From Blautia caecimuris (lineage in GTDB: Bacteria > Bacillota > Clostridia > Lachnospirales > Lachnospiraceae), in contig NZ_JANJZT010000002.1 in NCBI RefSeq assembly GCF_024622975.1, positions 124,001 to 188,000 of the forward strand: 64,000 bases of DNA. Direction: 5' to 3'. The notes under the pieces are model-generated. The model saw only the letters and a program-made list of their open reading frames with translations, was not told the origin of the DNA and did no database searches. Position numbers and translations under genes: made by a program. Positions within the stretch are counted from its first letter, which is position 1. Every line of letters begins with the position of its first letter. This document shows positions 1-7,315 of this stretch, one piece after another.

Positions 1-395
1 CTTTTATTAACTTTTACAGTTTCTTCCCCGCAGTCTGTATCCTCCTGCTTTACCGCAGTATCTGCCCCTTCCGGAAAAGGAGCTCCTGTCATGATCCGGT
101 ATGCTTCTCCTGGTTTTATGGAAAAAGCCCCTCCATTATCTCCTGCATAAATGCAGCCTGCCACCTTCAGAACCGCAGGATTTCCCCTGACCGCTCCCCG
201 GATATCCTCAGAGCGCACCGCATACCCGTCTACCGGTGATCTTGGAAACGGAGGATTGTCCAGCTCTGCATAAATATTCTCTGCAAGACAAAATCCATTG
301 GCTTCCTCCACCTTTACTTTTTTTGTATCTGTAATCCTGTCTGCCCGTTTCAGAATTTCCTCCAGGGCATTTTCCAGCAAAATTCCCTCAATCAT
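1..395 (-). CDS. moeA: Molybdopterin molybdotransferase MoeA, N-terminal part (cut by window edge)
   Basis: The first 131 codons of MoeA, which inserts molybdate into adenylylated molybdopterin in the last step of molybdenum cofactor synthesis. Translating the minus strand gives the family signature PPFPRSPVDGYAVRSED near residue 45 and IMTGAPFPEGADTAV near residue 105, both typical of MoeA domains. The ATG at 393-395 overlaps the TGA of mobA as ATGA, and a strong GGGGAAGGTG ribosome binding site lies just upstream inside mobA, so the two are almost certainly translationally coupled. The rest of the gene lies outside the window, so domain completeness cannot be judged. Confidence 0.93.
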   Translation of the reverse strand, partial: MIEGILLENALEEILKRADRITDTKKVKVEEANGFCLAENIYAELDNPPFPRSPVDGYAVRSEDIRGAVRGNPAVLKVAGCIYAGDNGGAFSIKPGEAYRIMTGAPFPEGADTAVKQEDTDCGEETVKVNK

Positions 396-1096
396 TTCAC
401 CTTCCCCTTTTCCATGTATGCTAAAAGCTCCCTATAATCTTCCGGAGTATTGATATTTCTCATCTTCCACTCCTCTGCGGATGTCCGGAAGGTATCGAAT
501 CCCCATGCATCAAGAACCCGAAACACCGGAGCAGAAGCCTTCTCTATCTGTTCTCCAATACAATCAGCCATGCAGACGGGATAAATCCCCATCAAAGGCT
601 CTGTCCGTTCTCCGTGAACAAGCAGAAGAGGTTTCCCGGAATTGCCACCCTCTCTGCCATTCCCAAAGCTTCCGGCATTTTCAGAAGCAGCTGCGCCTAA
701 GCTGTTCTCATGAGCAAGAAGCAGCTCCTCCAGCGTTTCCTCCGGAAACTGAGGCACATCCACCGGAAGCACCAGACAATAGGGTGTGTCCATTGCCTTC
801 ATACAGGCATGGAGCCCGCCTAAAGGCCCCCGTTCCCGGTAAATATCAGGAACCATTTGAATATGTATGCTGCTTTTTACTGTTCCATTCCGGAAAGCAT
901 CCGCTCCTGCAGCGTGAACGGAAACATAAACCTTATGGATTCCCAACTTCTCGGCTTTTTTTATCTGACAGGAAAGAAAACTATCTCCATCCAGAAGAAG
1001 TTCTGCCTTATCCTCTCCCATGCGGCTGCTTTTTCCGCCTGCCAGAAGGAGAAGGGAATAAAGCTCTGCCCTGCCTGTTTTCTGCTTTTCTGCCAC
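392..1096 (-). CDS. mobA: Molybdenum cofactor guanylyltransferase MobA
   Basis: Cytoplasmic nucleotidyltransferase predicted to attach GMP from GTP to molybdopterin, forming the guanine dinucleotide cofactor (a MocA-type cytidylyl role is less likely but not excluded by sequence). 234 residues. The N-terminal LLLAGGKSSRMGEDKAEL segment (about residues 16-33) is the conserved nucleotide-binding LxxGGxSxRMGxDK signature, followed by the VPDIYRERGPLGGLHA and LVLPVDVPQF motifs. The start codon is GTG at 1094-1096, chosen because AAAGGTGAT sits about 8 bases upstream; no better ATG exists. A glycine- and asparagine-rich insert around residues 140-150 looks like a flexible loop. It is followed directly by moeA with an ATGA overlap. 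Confidence 0.92.
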   Translation of the reverse strand: MAEKQKTGRAELYSLLLLAGGKSSRMGEDKAELLLDGDSFLSCQIKKAEKLGIHKVYVSVHAAGADAFRNGTVKSSIHIQMVPDIYRERGPLGGLHACMKAMDTPYCLVLPVDVPQFPEETLEELLLAHENSLGAAASENAGSFGNGREGGNSGKPLLLVHGERTEPLMGIYPVCMADCIGEQIEKASAPVFRVLDAWGFDTFRTSAEEWKMRNINTPEDYRELLAYMEKGKVK

Positions 1097-1242
1097 AGTA
1101 TTACATCACCTTTGCTTATAAATCTGTGTATTCCGTTTATCTGTCTGTACACAGATCCTGTTTATCTTTCCAGTATAAAACTTTTTTTCGGGCATGTATA
1201 CAGATAATTTCTGTTTTTTAAGTGTATTCTCCAAAACAAACA

Positions 1243-1269
1243 GCGGTCAGCCTTTCAAAGACTAACCGC
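1243..1269 (-). terminator. Probable terminator of the merR gene
   Basis: On the minus strand an 8-bp stem with one G-U pair (GCGGTTAG with CTGACCGC) is followed by the T-rich tract TGTTTGTTTTGG. It lies about 100 bases beyond the merR stop codon and before mobA. Confidence 0.55.
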
Positions 1270-1368
1270 CATCCATTTTTAACTGTTTATAACATTCAAG
1301 TCCAACTCAGCAGTTTTCTCCGTATTTGTGACAATAACTGAAGGATTGCCGGATATAACTAACTGGAT

Positions 1369-2097
1369 TTATTCCCCACAGTAACATTCTATGGCCTTAT
1401 GAACAAATTCTGCTGTTCCGCAGCCTCCTGCCTTATCAATATTTTCTGTAAATCTTTTATCTTCCACATACATTCTGCCAAGTTCAGCAAGCACTTTATC
1501 CGAACAGGTATAATAATTATCTGTGATACAGCGCTGAAGTTTTTTCACAAGCTGCTGTGCCTGGGCAGAATCAGGCTCTCCCGTACGAATTTCTCCAAAT
1601 TCTGTAAATATGTCCATCATCTGCATCATCGCAGTCTGATATCCCCCTGCGTTTCTGTCCTTTGTTTTCTGCTCATATTCCTGATATTCCGCTGTTTTTC
1701 CCCAGGCTACTTTTGCCTCTTTTTTATACTCCTGTATTTTAGTGGTGTCAAATGCTGAAAAATCCATATTTCTTTCTCCATTCTTCTTTATTCCACAGGC
1801 AAGAGCGATCAGATTTTCAAGACGCTGCTTTTTCAATATAAGAACCTCAATCTGCTGCTCCAGGGCCTTCTGTCTGTCAAAACCGGGAGCATCCATAATC
1901 TGTTTAATGTCCTTAAGCGAAAATTCCAGTTCACGAAATAACAGGATCTGCTGTAATTTTTCCAGCGCGCGATTGTCATACAGCCTGTATCCTGCCGTTG
2001 TATATTCTGTGGGCTTTAACAGTCCTATTTTGTCATAATACTGTAAAGTACGGATACTTACACCGGTCAGACGGCTTACCTCATTTACTGTCATCAT
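1369..2097 (-). CDS. MerR-family regulator with TipAS-type ligand-binding domain
   Basis: Transcription activator of the MerR family, 242 residues. Residues 1-70 form the winged HTH (MTVNEVSRLTGVSIRTLQYYDKIGLL, then GYRLYD), followed by a coiled-coil dimerisation helix (about 75-105). The C-terminal half (about 115-242) matches the TipAS effector domain seen in TipAL, Mta and SkgA, ending in the typical FTENIDKAGGCGTAEFVHKAI block. Such regulators sense amphipathic drugs or peptides and usually activate their own promoter and multidrug exporters. No exporter is adjacent here, so only autoregulation can be argued. Start at the first of two ATGs, nine bases after GGAGG. The drug ligand is not predictable from sequence. 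Confidence 0.9.
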   Translation of the reverse strand: MMTVNEVSRLTGVSIRTLQYYDKIGLLKPTEYTTAGYRLYDNRALEKLQQILLFRELEFSLKDIKQIMDAPGFDRQKALEQQIEVLILKKQRLENLIALACGIKKNGERNMDFSAFDTTKIQEYKKEAKVAWGKTAEYQEYEQKTKDRNAGGYQTAMMQMMDIFTEFGEIRTGEPDSAQAQQLVKKLQRCITDNYYTCSDKVLAELGRMYVEDKRFTENIDKAGGCGTAEFVHKAIECYCGE

Positions 2098-2125
2098 CTT
2101 TCTGTTCCTCCTGTGTGGTGATTAC

Positions 2126-2156
2126 AGAATAAACTATTACGCTGGGTCAGAGTCAA
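2126..2156 (-). promoter_or_regulatory. MerR-type autoregulated promoter with 19-bp spacer and dyad
   Basis: Minus-strand hexamers TTGACT (2151-2156) and TATTCT (2126-2131) are separated by 19 bp, the overlong spacing that MerR activators correct by DNA distortion. Inside the spacer lies the imperfect dyad ACTCTGAC-N5-GTAATAGT (2133-2153), placed as a MerR operator should be. It reads into the TipAS-type merR gene. Confidence 0.75.
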
Positions 2157-2180
2157 CTGTTTTTTTATCTTTTATTACAA

Positions 2181-2211
2181 AAGAAGAGACTGCATGCAAC
2201 AGTCCCCTTTT
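2181..2211 (-). terminator. Probable terminator of the P-loop ATPase gene
   Basis: On the minus strand, GGGGACTG and CAGTCTCTTC form a stem with a 7-base loop and several G-U pairs, followed by TTTTGTAATAAAAG. It begins three bases after the stop of the gene ending at 2215. Confidence 0.5.
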
Positions 2212-2214
2212 CCT

Positions 2215-3198
2215 TTATTGATCATTTATCTTCCAGTCCAGTCTGATTTTAGTCATCTGTGAAAGAATTGCTTCTTTTGCTGAGTCATTCAGATATACCG
2301 GATTGAGTTTTCTTTTTAAATATGCCAGATAAGTATCTTTCGTTTCGTTAATAAGTATTGCTGTAAAAAATCTTTCCCAACTAAAATACTTCTCACTTTC
2401 CACATAATCATACGGTGTATGCAAGACTGCCATTACAGTACTTTTTTTCAAAATACCGGAAGACAGTATCAGCCATTCAAAAGATTCCGGCAAATAAAGT
2501 GCCATATTTTTTCGGTCTGAAATTAGTTTCTGAACTCTGTCCATCTCCGAGCCAAATGCTGCACCATCTGCTATCACAAGTATTTTTTCATCCTTATGAG
2601 CATTCAGATAATGGAATATGTTTGACTTTCCATTCATGGTTTCGCATTCCAACTGATTCTCTCTACATATTTGTTTAAAAAACTGATATCCGGAATTACT
2701 GTCTTCTGTAATAATCACTTCAGGCATTATCTCTCTTTGATAAGCATTCGTCCCATATAAACGATAAAATTCATGATAAATCTGCTTTAAAGTTCCATAC
2801 TTTCCCGATGTACGAATTCCATAAATTTCTTCTACACTATAAGGTAAAGTTGGCAGTGATTCTCTGGATACGATCACATAATAATTATCTGTCTTCTGTA
2901 TCGTTCCCGCAAATTCCTCAGTTCGAATAAATTCATTTCCTTCATCTATAAATACAATACTGTCAGAGATCTCGCCCAACTGCCCCTTCCATAAAGAGCC
3001 TTCCAGCACATAACATTTCTTGTCACATACCAGCTCTACCGGCGTACCAGACGGATTATTTACATATTCTCGAATCATATCTACCAATGTAGTTTTTCCT
3101 GTTGCGCTGTCGCCCCGGATGATTGTCAGATTCCTTCTCAGTTCAAAATCATATTTTAATCGTTTGGTAGAAACAATGATTCTGTGCTTTCCTTTCAT
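2215..3198 (-). CDS. P-loop ATPase of unknown function, possibly OLD/TOPRIM-like
   Basis: A 327-residue protein with Walker A GDSATGKT (residues 29-36) and Walker B SIVFIDE (80-86), so it should bind and hydrolyse ATP. The ATPase part is compact. The C-terminal half contains VIITEDSNS and ILVIADGAAFGSE, which resemble the acidic motifs of TOPRIM domains in OLD-family nucleases; this is my inference and could be wrong. The start at 3198 is preferred over an in-frame ATG at 3219 because GGGGG lies seven bases upstream and the longer form would overlap the gene before it. It follows the DUF4869 gene by 13 bases, suggesting one two-gene unit. I do not recognise a characterised homologue. Confidence 0.7.
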   Translation of the reverse strand: MKGKHRIIVSTKRLKYDFELRRNLTIIRGDSATGKTTLVDMIREYVNNPSGTPVELVCDKKCYVLEGSLWKGQLGEISDSIVFIDEGNEFIRTEEFAGTIQKTDNYYVIVSRESLPTLPYSVEEIYGIRTSGKYGTLKQIYHEFYRLYGTNAYQREIMPEVIITEDSNSGYQFFKQICRENQLECETMNGKSNIFHYLNAHKDEKILVIADGAAFGSEMDRVQKLISDRKNMALYLPESFEWLILSSGILKKSTVMAVLHTPYDYVESEKYFSWERFFTAILINETKDTYLAYLKRKLNPVYLNDSAKEAILSQMTKIRLDWKINDQ

Positions 3199-3211
3199 TA
3201 TATTACCCCCG

Positions 3212-3649
3212 TCAAACAAACTCTCCGGCTATTGATACCAGTTCTTCCATTGAGTGCACAATCTGATCTGTATTCAACACACGTACAGCAAATGATTCTT
3301 TCCCAAAATCCATCAGATGCAGAAGATTCACTGTCCGATCTTCTGATTCTGCAATCCTCAGCAGCCATTTTGCACAGTTATCCCCACAGGTGGAAACGTT
3401 AAAAACTTTGTCTTTATCGAACTTTACAAGAATCAGAGTTTTTACTCCTCCCGACAATCCAATAGGTGGAATTTTACCAAGTACAGGACTGTCAATTACA
3501 CCGCTGTCCAGAACTGTTGACTGATCCACATCCTGAATCATCTCCTTCACAAAAGGATCGACAATCCAACTGTCCTCATAATCATATTTAAAATAAGCTG
3601 CTGTGTTATATACAGCCTCTTTCATATTTCCATAATAAATGTTAAGCAT
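3212..3649 (-). CDS. DUF4869 domain-containing protein
   Basis: A 145-residue cytoplasmic protein matching my memory of DUF4869: it opens with MLNIYYGNM, contains the central block GVIDSPVLGKIPPIGLSGGVKTLIL and the STCGDNCAKWLLRIAESED segment. No catalytic function is established for this family. It has no signal peptide or membrane segment. It is the first gene of a likely two-gene operon with the P-loop ATPase, whose ribosome binding site overlaps its end. The pairing suggests that the two proteins act together, but the sequence gives no substrate. Confidence 0.75.
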   Translation of the reverse strand: MLNIYYGNMKEAVYNTAAYFKYDYEDSWIVDPFVKEMIQDVDQSTVLDSGVIDSPVLGKIPPIGLSGGVKTLILVKFDKDKVFNVSTCGDNCAKWLLRIAESEDRTVNLLHLMDFGKESFAVRVLNTDQIVHSMEELVSIAGEFV

Positions 3650-3890
3650 TCAATTCACTTCCTTTTTTATTCCATTTGATTCTCTATCAATCTACAAAGT
3701 TGATACCATAGCCAAGATTTCTGCAAAATATATCTTTTATCTTTCGTATGTAAGTATAACACGTATCATTGTTGTTGCCTATCTTAATCCATTATCTAAA
3801 ATCCAACTTCAATAGAAACGTTAATCGTATTCACCAGACAAAAGAATGCTCTTAATTGTCATTCTCCTTGATAAATTTCTCCGTTCAAGC

Positions 3891-4187
3891 TTACTTATCA
3901 GGATTAAAATTTAATACTTTTTTACATTTACTGACAGCATAATATAACTCCCTGGTAGCGCCTTCAGATTTATGCCATCCGTTCAACATATAAACGGCAT
4001 CAACCATATCAATAATACAGAATCCCATTTTTATGTACTCTTCATCTGTAGCACAATCCGGCATGTTAGCCATAATTTTTACTGGATTATATACATCAAA
4101 GTCTTCCTTTAGCCTATCTTCTGCTTCTTGAAAATTTTCCTTATAATTACTTACGCCTGTAATTGGACCTGCAATATATACTTTCAT
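3891..4187 (-). CDS. DUF4406 domain-containing protein (deoxyribosyltransferase-like fold)
   Basis: A 98-residue protein opening with MKVYIAGPITGVSNYKENF, the hallmark of DUF4406, a family related to nucleoside 2-deoxyribosyltransferases and YtoQ-like proteins and often carried by phages. The later IDMVDAVYMLNGWHKSEGATRELYYA block contains the D and E positions used in nucleoside chemistry by relatives. Whether it is an enzyme is unknown. It stands alone, with about 240 bases before it and 125 after, in an accessory stretch of small poorly known genes. Full length for the family. Confidence 0.8.
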   Translation of the reverse strand: MKVYIAGPITGVSNYKENFQEAEDRLKEDFDVYNPVKIMANMPDCATDEEYIKMGFCIIDMVDAVYMLNGWHKSEGATRELYYAVSKCKKVLNFNPDK

Positions 4188-4313
4188 CTTTATTCTCCTA
4201 TTTGATGATTCTCTTTCAACAATGAATGGTCTTTCATTTTACCGGGAATCCGAACACCGCCAGTAAATATTGCTGATATTTTCTTTTAATATTTAACCGG
4301 TTTCAAGGCTTCT

Positions 4314-4994
4314 TCACCTTCTCCTGTCTTCTGCATTTTTTCGCATTCCCAACCACAGTGTGCTAAAAAATGCCACCAATACCAGCATCCCCACGCCAGT
4401 GGATTCCTGAGCGAATTTTGTTGTGAGATTCAGCTTTGCCTGTTCTGCGCCAACCTGTTGAACTGCACCAGAAAACCGTTCCAGCGCCCAGTCTGTTTTC
4501 AGAAGATAATAGTAGATCATTCCAATATAAACCGCAAGATCGCCTGCCATGATCCCCGCATACACATTTAAGGATTTCTTCCAGGAAAAAATTCTCTTTT
4601 TGGCTACAAAATAATATAAAAACATGATCATACCGCTGCCAAAGATCAGCAGTTCCAGTTCCATGACAAACACTGAGATCACAGCGTTTCCACTATTCAT
4701 ATTGAATATCATCCGCTCTGTAAGAGCATCAACTCCTGCTTTTACCAAAGCTGCTGCCCCTCCGAACAGAACCGCCTGAAAGATCACCTTAAAATAACTG
4801 TCAACATTTTCCATATACTCTCTTATTGCCACATAGAGGCTTCCTGCATAAAGAAGCCACCATACAAATGAAATAAAAAATGATTCGTCAAAATATCCCC
4901 AGACCATGTAGGGGATGCGCACAGTCACTCTGGAAAACACACCGAAAAATATGGTTGCCGTTACAGCAATTACAGCATCTCTGCTTTTACTCAT
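4314..4994 (-). CDS. Multi-pass membrane protein of unknown function
   Basis: I do not recognise this 226-residue protein. Hydrophobic segments lie at about residues 8-25, 40-58, 68-88, 103-130, 140-162 and 197-215, giving about six predicted membrane spans; the C terminus is basic (MRKNAEDRRR) and probably cytoplasmic. No catalytic motif is visible. The start has a GGGAGG site close upstream. It follows the LRR protein by 32 bases in the same direction, so both are probably co-transcribed. Confidence 0.6.
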   Translation of the reverse strand: MSKSRDAVIAVTATIFFGVFSRVTVRIPYMVWGYFDESFFISFVWWLLYAGSLYVAIREYMENVDSYFKVIFQAVLFGGAAALVKAGVDALTERMIFNMNSGNAVISVFVMELELLIFGSGMIMFLYYFVAKKRIFSWKKSLNVYAGIMAGDLAVYIGMIYYYLLKTDWALERFSGAVQQVGAEQAKLNLTTKFAQESTGVGMLVLVAFFSTLWLGMRKNAEDRRR

Positions 4995-5026
4995 AGCATT
5001 CCCTCCCGGACTTTATTTTTGTATGT

Positions 5027-5818
5027 TTACTGCTCTGCTTCTTCCATTTCTCTGACCAGATAATCAAATCCTGTTCTATAGTCTTTTTCTCTGTATACCG
5101 CAATACCTCCGGCCTCTAATTTCTGTAAGACTTCCTCCTGTTTTTTATCTTTTGGTTCATAAACAATTAATTTCAGGGAAGGAGGCTCTGCCAAAACCTC
5201 CAGATTCTCCACAGAAACCTCGTACAGATTTACTGCTTCCAGTTTTCTCAGTTCAGACAAGACAGAAATATCAGTAAAGGGATTATAAGCCAAATCTAAA
5301 ATACGAAGATTTTTCATATTTCTCAGCCCACGAATATTTTTGATAATGTTATAATTAATATCCAGTTCTTCTATCTGCCTGCATTCTGAAAGAAAGTCCA
5401 GATCTTCAAAATAATCAAAATATGTCAGACTTAATTTTCTCAGCTTTTTCAGCTCCGGAAGCGTTTCCTCCAGCATATTTGTAATTCCGGCTCTGTGCTT
5501 CTGAAATTCTTCCTTTTCCTCATCTGTCATACTGCCTGTGTCATATGTCAGATGCAGTTCTTCCAGATTTGGAAATAATTTCAGATCTTCCAGCGTCTCA
5601 AAACGCCCGGAGGTGTCTGTTACATAAAAGCTTTTAATCCGGTCTGCTTCTTCCTTCAGCACACTTCCTCTTCCTGAATCCAGAAGATAAAGCGTCTGTA
5701 TTTCCATATTTTTATCCTGGAATTTTACGCATTTACTGTCATACCAGAAACGCAATGCCAGAAGACCTGTTACCAGGATAAGCAGACCAATAGAACAATA
5801 CATTGTTTGTTTCTTCAC
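5027..5818 (-). CDS. Membrane-anchored leucine-rich repeat protein
   Basis: A 263-residue protein with an N-terminal hydrophobic anchor (residues 6-24) and no lipobox, followed by an extracytoplasmic domain. From about residue 80 to 225 it carries irregular leucine-rich repeats of about 22 residues (LEDLKLFPNLEELHLTY, LPELKKLRKLSLTYF, CRQIEELDINYN, LRNMKNLRILDLAYNPF, LSELRKLEAVNLYE). LRRs bind proteins or peptides, so a binding or scaffold role at the cell surface is likely; the partner is unknown. The adjacent membrane protein 32 bases downstream is a candidate partner. Confidence 0.75.
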   Translation of the reverse strand: MKKQTMYCSIGLLILVTGLLALRFWYDSKCVKFQDKNMEIQTLYLLDSGRGSVLKEEADRIKSFYVTDTSGRFETLEDLKLFPNLEELHLTYDTGSMTDEEKEEFQKHRAGITNMLEETLPELKKLRKLSLTYFDYFEDLDFLSECRQIEELDINYNIIKNIRGLRNMKNLRILDLAYNPFTDISVLSELRKLEAVNLYEVSVENLEVLAEPPSLKLIVYEPKDKKQEEVLQKLEAGGIAVYREKDYRTGFDYLVREMEEAEQ

Positions 5819-6062
5819 CAGCTCTCCTCCTGAATTTTAATCCGCTATATATTTTCTGAATTTTTATTTTATATGATTATATCATCCAAAAATTCATCTG
5901 TCATTATTTATTTTCCAGATTGTTATTGAACCTAAAATGCAAAAATTCCACTTCGTATAGCAGAATTTATCTTGCACAAATGGATTTTCGCCAATCATAC
6001 GAAAAATCCCTCACCATTTCTGCCTTGATCATCCTGTACCAAAATCCCAAAACATACACAAA

Positions 6063-6101
6063 CAGGCTACCATATCTCTGTGAGCCAGAGCCGGCAGCCT
6101 G
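6063..6101 (-). terminator. Terminator of asd
   Basis: A 9-bp inverted repeat (6063-6071 with 6093-6101) lies just past the asd stop. On the minus strand all nine positions pair, one as G-U, and a T-rich tract (TTTGTGTATGTTTT) follows. The plus-strand version has an A-C mismatch but a cleaner CTTTTTTA tract, so it may work in both directions. Confidence 0.6.
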
Positions 6102-6126
6102 CTTTTTTAATATAATTTGCCAATAT

Positions 6127-7212
6127 TTACTTCTTTGTGATGAATCCTTTTGCCTTCAGAGTCTCTGCGCAGAGAACAGCTCCGCCTGCAGCGCCTCTTA
6201 CTGTATTGTGGGACAGACCTACGAATTTGTAATCGTATACGGTATCCTCACGGAGACGTCCAATAGAAACGCCCATTCCATTCTCATAATTTACATCCTC
6301 TGTTACCTGAGGACGGTTGTCTTCCTCAAGGTACTGGATAAAGTGCTTCGGTGCGCTTGGAAGCTCAAGCTCCTGAGGAACGCCGCTGAAGTTTTTAAGA
6401 GCTTCGATCAGCTGCTCTTTCGTAGGTTTCTTGCGGAATTTTACAAAAACAGCTGCTGTATGGCCGTTCAGTACCGGTACACGGATGCACTGGCAGGTGA
6501 TCACCGGTTCCTGAGCAGGAACGATCACACCGTCCTCAATTTTGCCCCACAGTCTCAGCGGCTCTTTCTCGCTCTTCTCTTCCTCGCCGCCGATGTACGG
6601 AATAATGTTGTGTTCCATTTCCGGCCAGTCCTTAAAGGTTTTTCCGGCACCGGAAATTGCCTGATATGTAGTAGCCACTACTTCATATGGCTCAAATTCT
6701 TTCCATGCAGTAAGAACCGGAGCATAGCTCTGAATGGAGCAATTTGGTTTTACTGCGATAAAGCCTCTTGTTGTACCAAGACGTTTCTTCTGGAATTCGA
6801 TTACGTCAAAGTGTTCAGGGTTGATTTCCGGAACAACCATCGGAACGTCCGGTGTCCAGCGGTGAGCGCTGTTGTTGGAAACAACCGGAGTTTCTGTTTT
6901 TGCGTACTCTTCCTCAATAGCCTTGATCTCGTCCTTGGACATATCTACAGCAGAGAAAACAAAGTCAACAGTTGCCGCAACCTTCTCTACCTCATTTACA
7001 TTCATTACAACAATATTTTTTACTGCTTCCGGCATCGGAGTATCCATTTTCCATCTTCCGCCTACAGCCTCTTCATAGGTCTTGCCTGCGCTTCTCGGGC
7101 TTGCTGCAAGTGTAACAACCTCAAACCACGGATGATTTTCCAGAAGAGAAATAAATCTCTGTCCTACCATTCCGGTAGCTCCTAAAATACCGACTCTCAG
7201 TTTCTCGCTCAT
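6127..7212 (-). CDS. asd: Aspartate-semialdehyde dehydrogenase
   Basis: Reduces aspartyl phosphate to aspartate semialdehyde with NADPH, the branch point to lysine, threonine and methionine. 361 residues. The Rossmann motif GILGATGMVGQRF is at residues 8-20, the catalytic cysteine lies in VKPNCSIQ, and GAGKTFKDWPEM and the C-terminal GLSHNTVRGAAGG are conserved. It belongs to the archaeal/fungal-type Asd branch rather than the E. coli type, judged from the AISGAG and PNCSIQ contexts. The start at 7212 is chosen over an upstream ATG at 7254 because GAGGAG precedes it. It is transcribed alone from its own promoter. Confidence 0.95.
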   Translation of the reverse strand: MSEKLRVGILGATGMVGQRFISLLENHPWFEVVTLAASPRSAGKTYEEAVGGRWKMDTPMPEAVKNIVVMNVNEVEKVAATVDFVFSAVDMSKDEIKAIEEEYAKTETPVVSNNSAHRWTPDVPMVVPEINPEHFDVIEFQKKRLGTTRGFIAVKPNCSIQSYAPVLTAWKEFEPYEVVATTYQAISGAGKTFKDWPEMEHNIIPYIGGEEEKSEKEPLRLWGKIEDGVIVPAQEPVITCQCIRVPVLNGHTAAVFVKFRKKPTKEQLIEALKNFSGVPQELELPSAPKHFIQYLEEDNRPQVTEDVNYENGMGVSIGRLREDTVYDYKFVGLSHNTVRGAAGGAVLCAETLKAKGFITKK

Positions 7213-7269
7213 AATAATCGCTCTCCTCACTTCATGTCTTTGTATTGCATACATTTGTCGTTCTTGTAA

Positions 7270-7298
7270 ATACTATAACACTTTTTGGAAAAATGCAA
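7270..7298 (-). promoter_or_regulatory. Promoter of asd
   Basis: Minus-strand TTGCAT (7293-7298), 17-bp spacer, TAGTAT (7270-7275), just past the argH stop and reading into asd. An inverted repeat AACACTT/AAGTGTT overlaps the -35 and spacer and may also serve as the end of the argH transcript. Confidence 0.6.
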
Positions 7299-7315
7299 GT
7301 GTTTTTTCTTATGTT

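Noticed and set aside
481-1221. Plus-strand open frame of 246 codons opposite mobA
   Set aside because: No ribosome binding site, composition rich in Pro, His and Arg, and fully antisense to a recognised gene.
5920-7185. Plus-strand open frame of 421 codons
   Set aside because: Antisense to asd; rich in Cys, Phe and Tyr with no recognisable motif.
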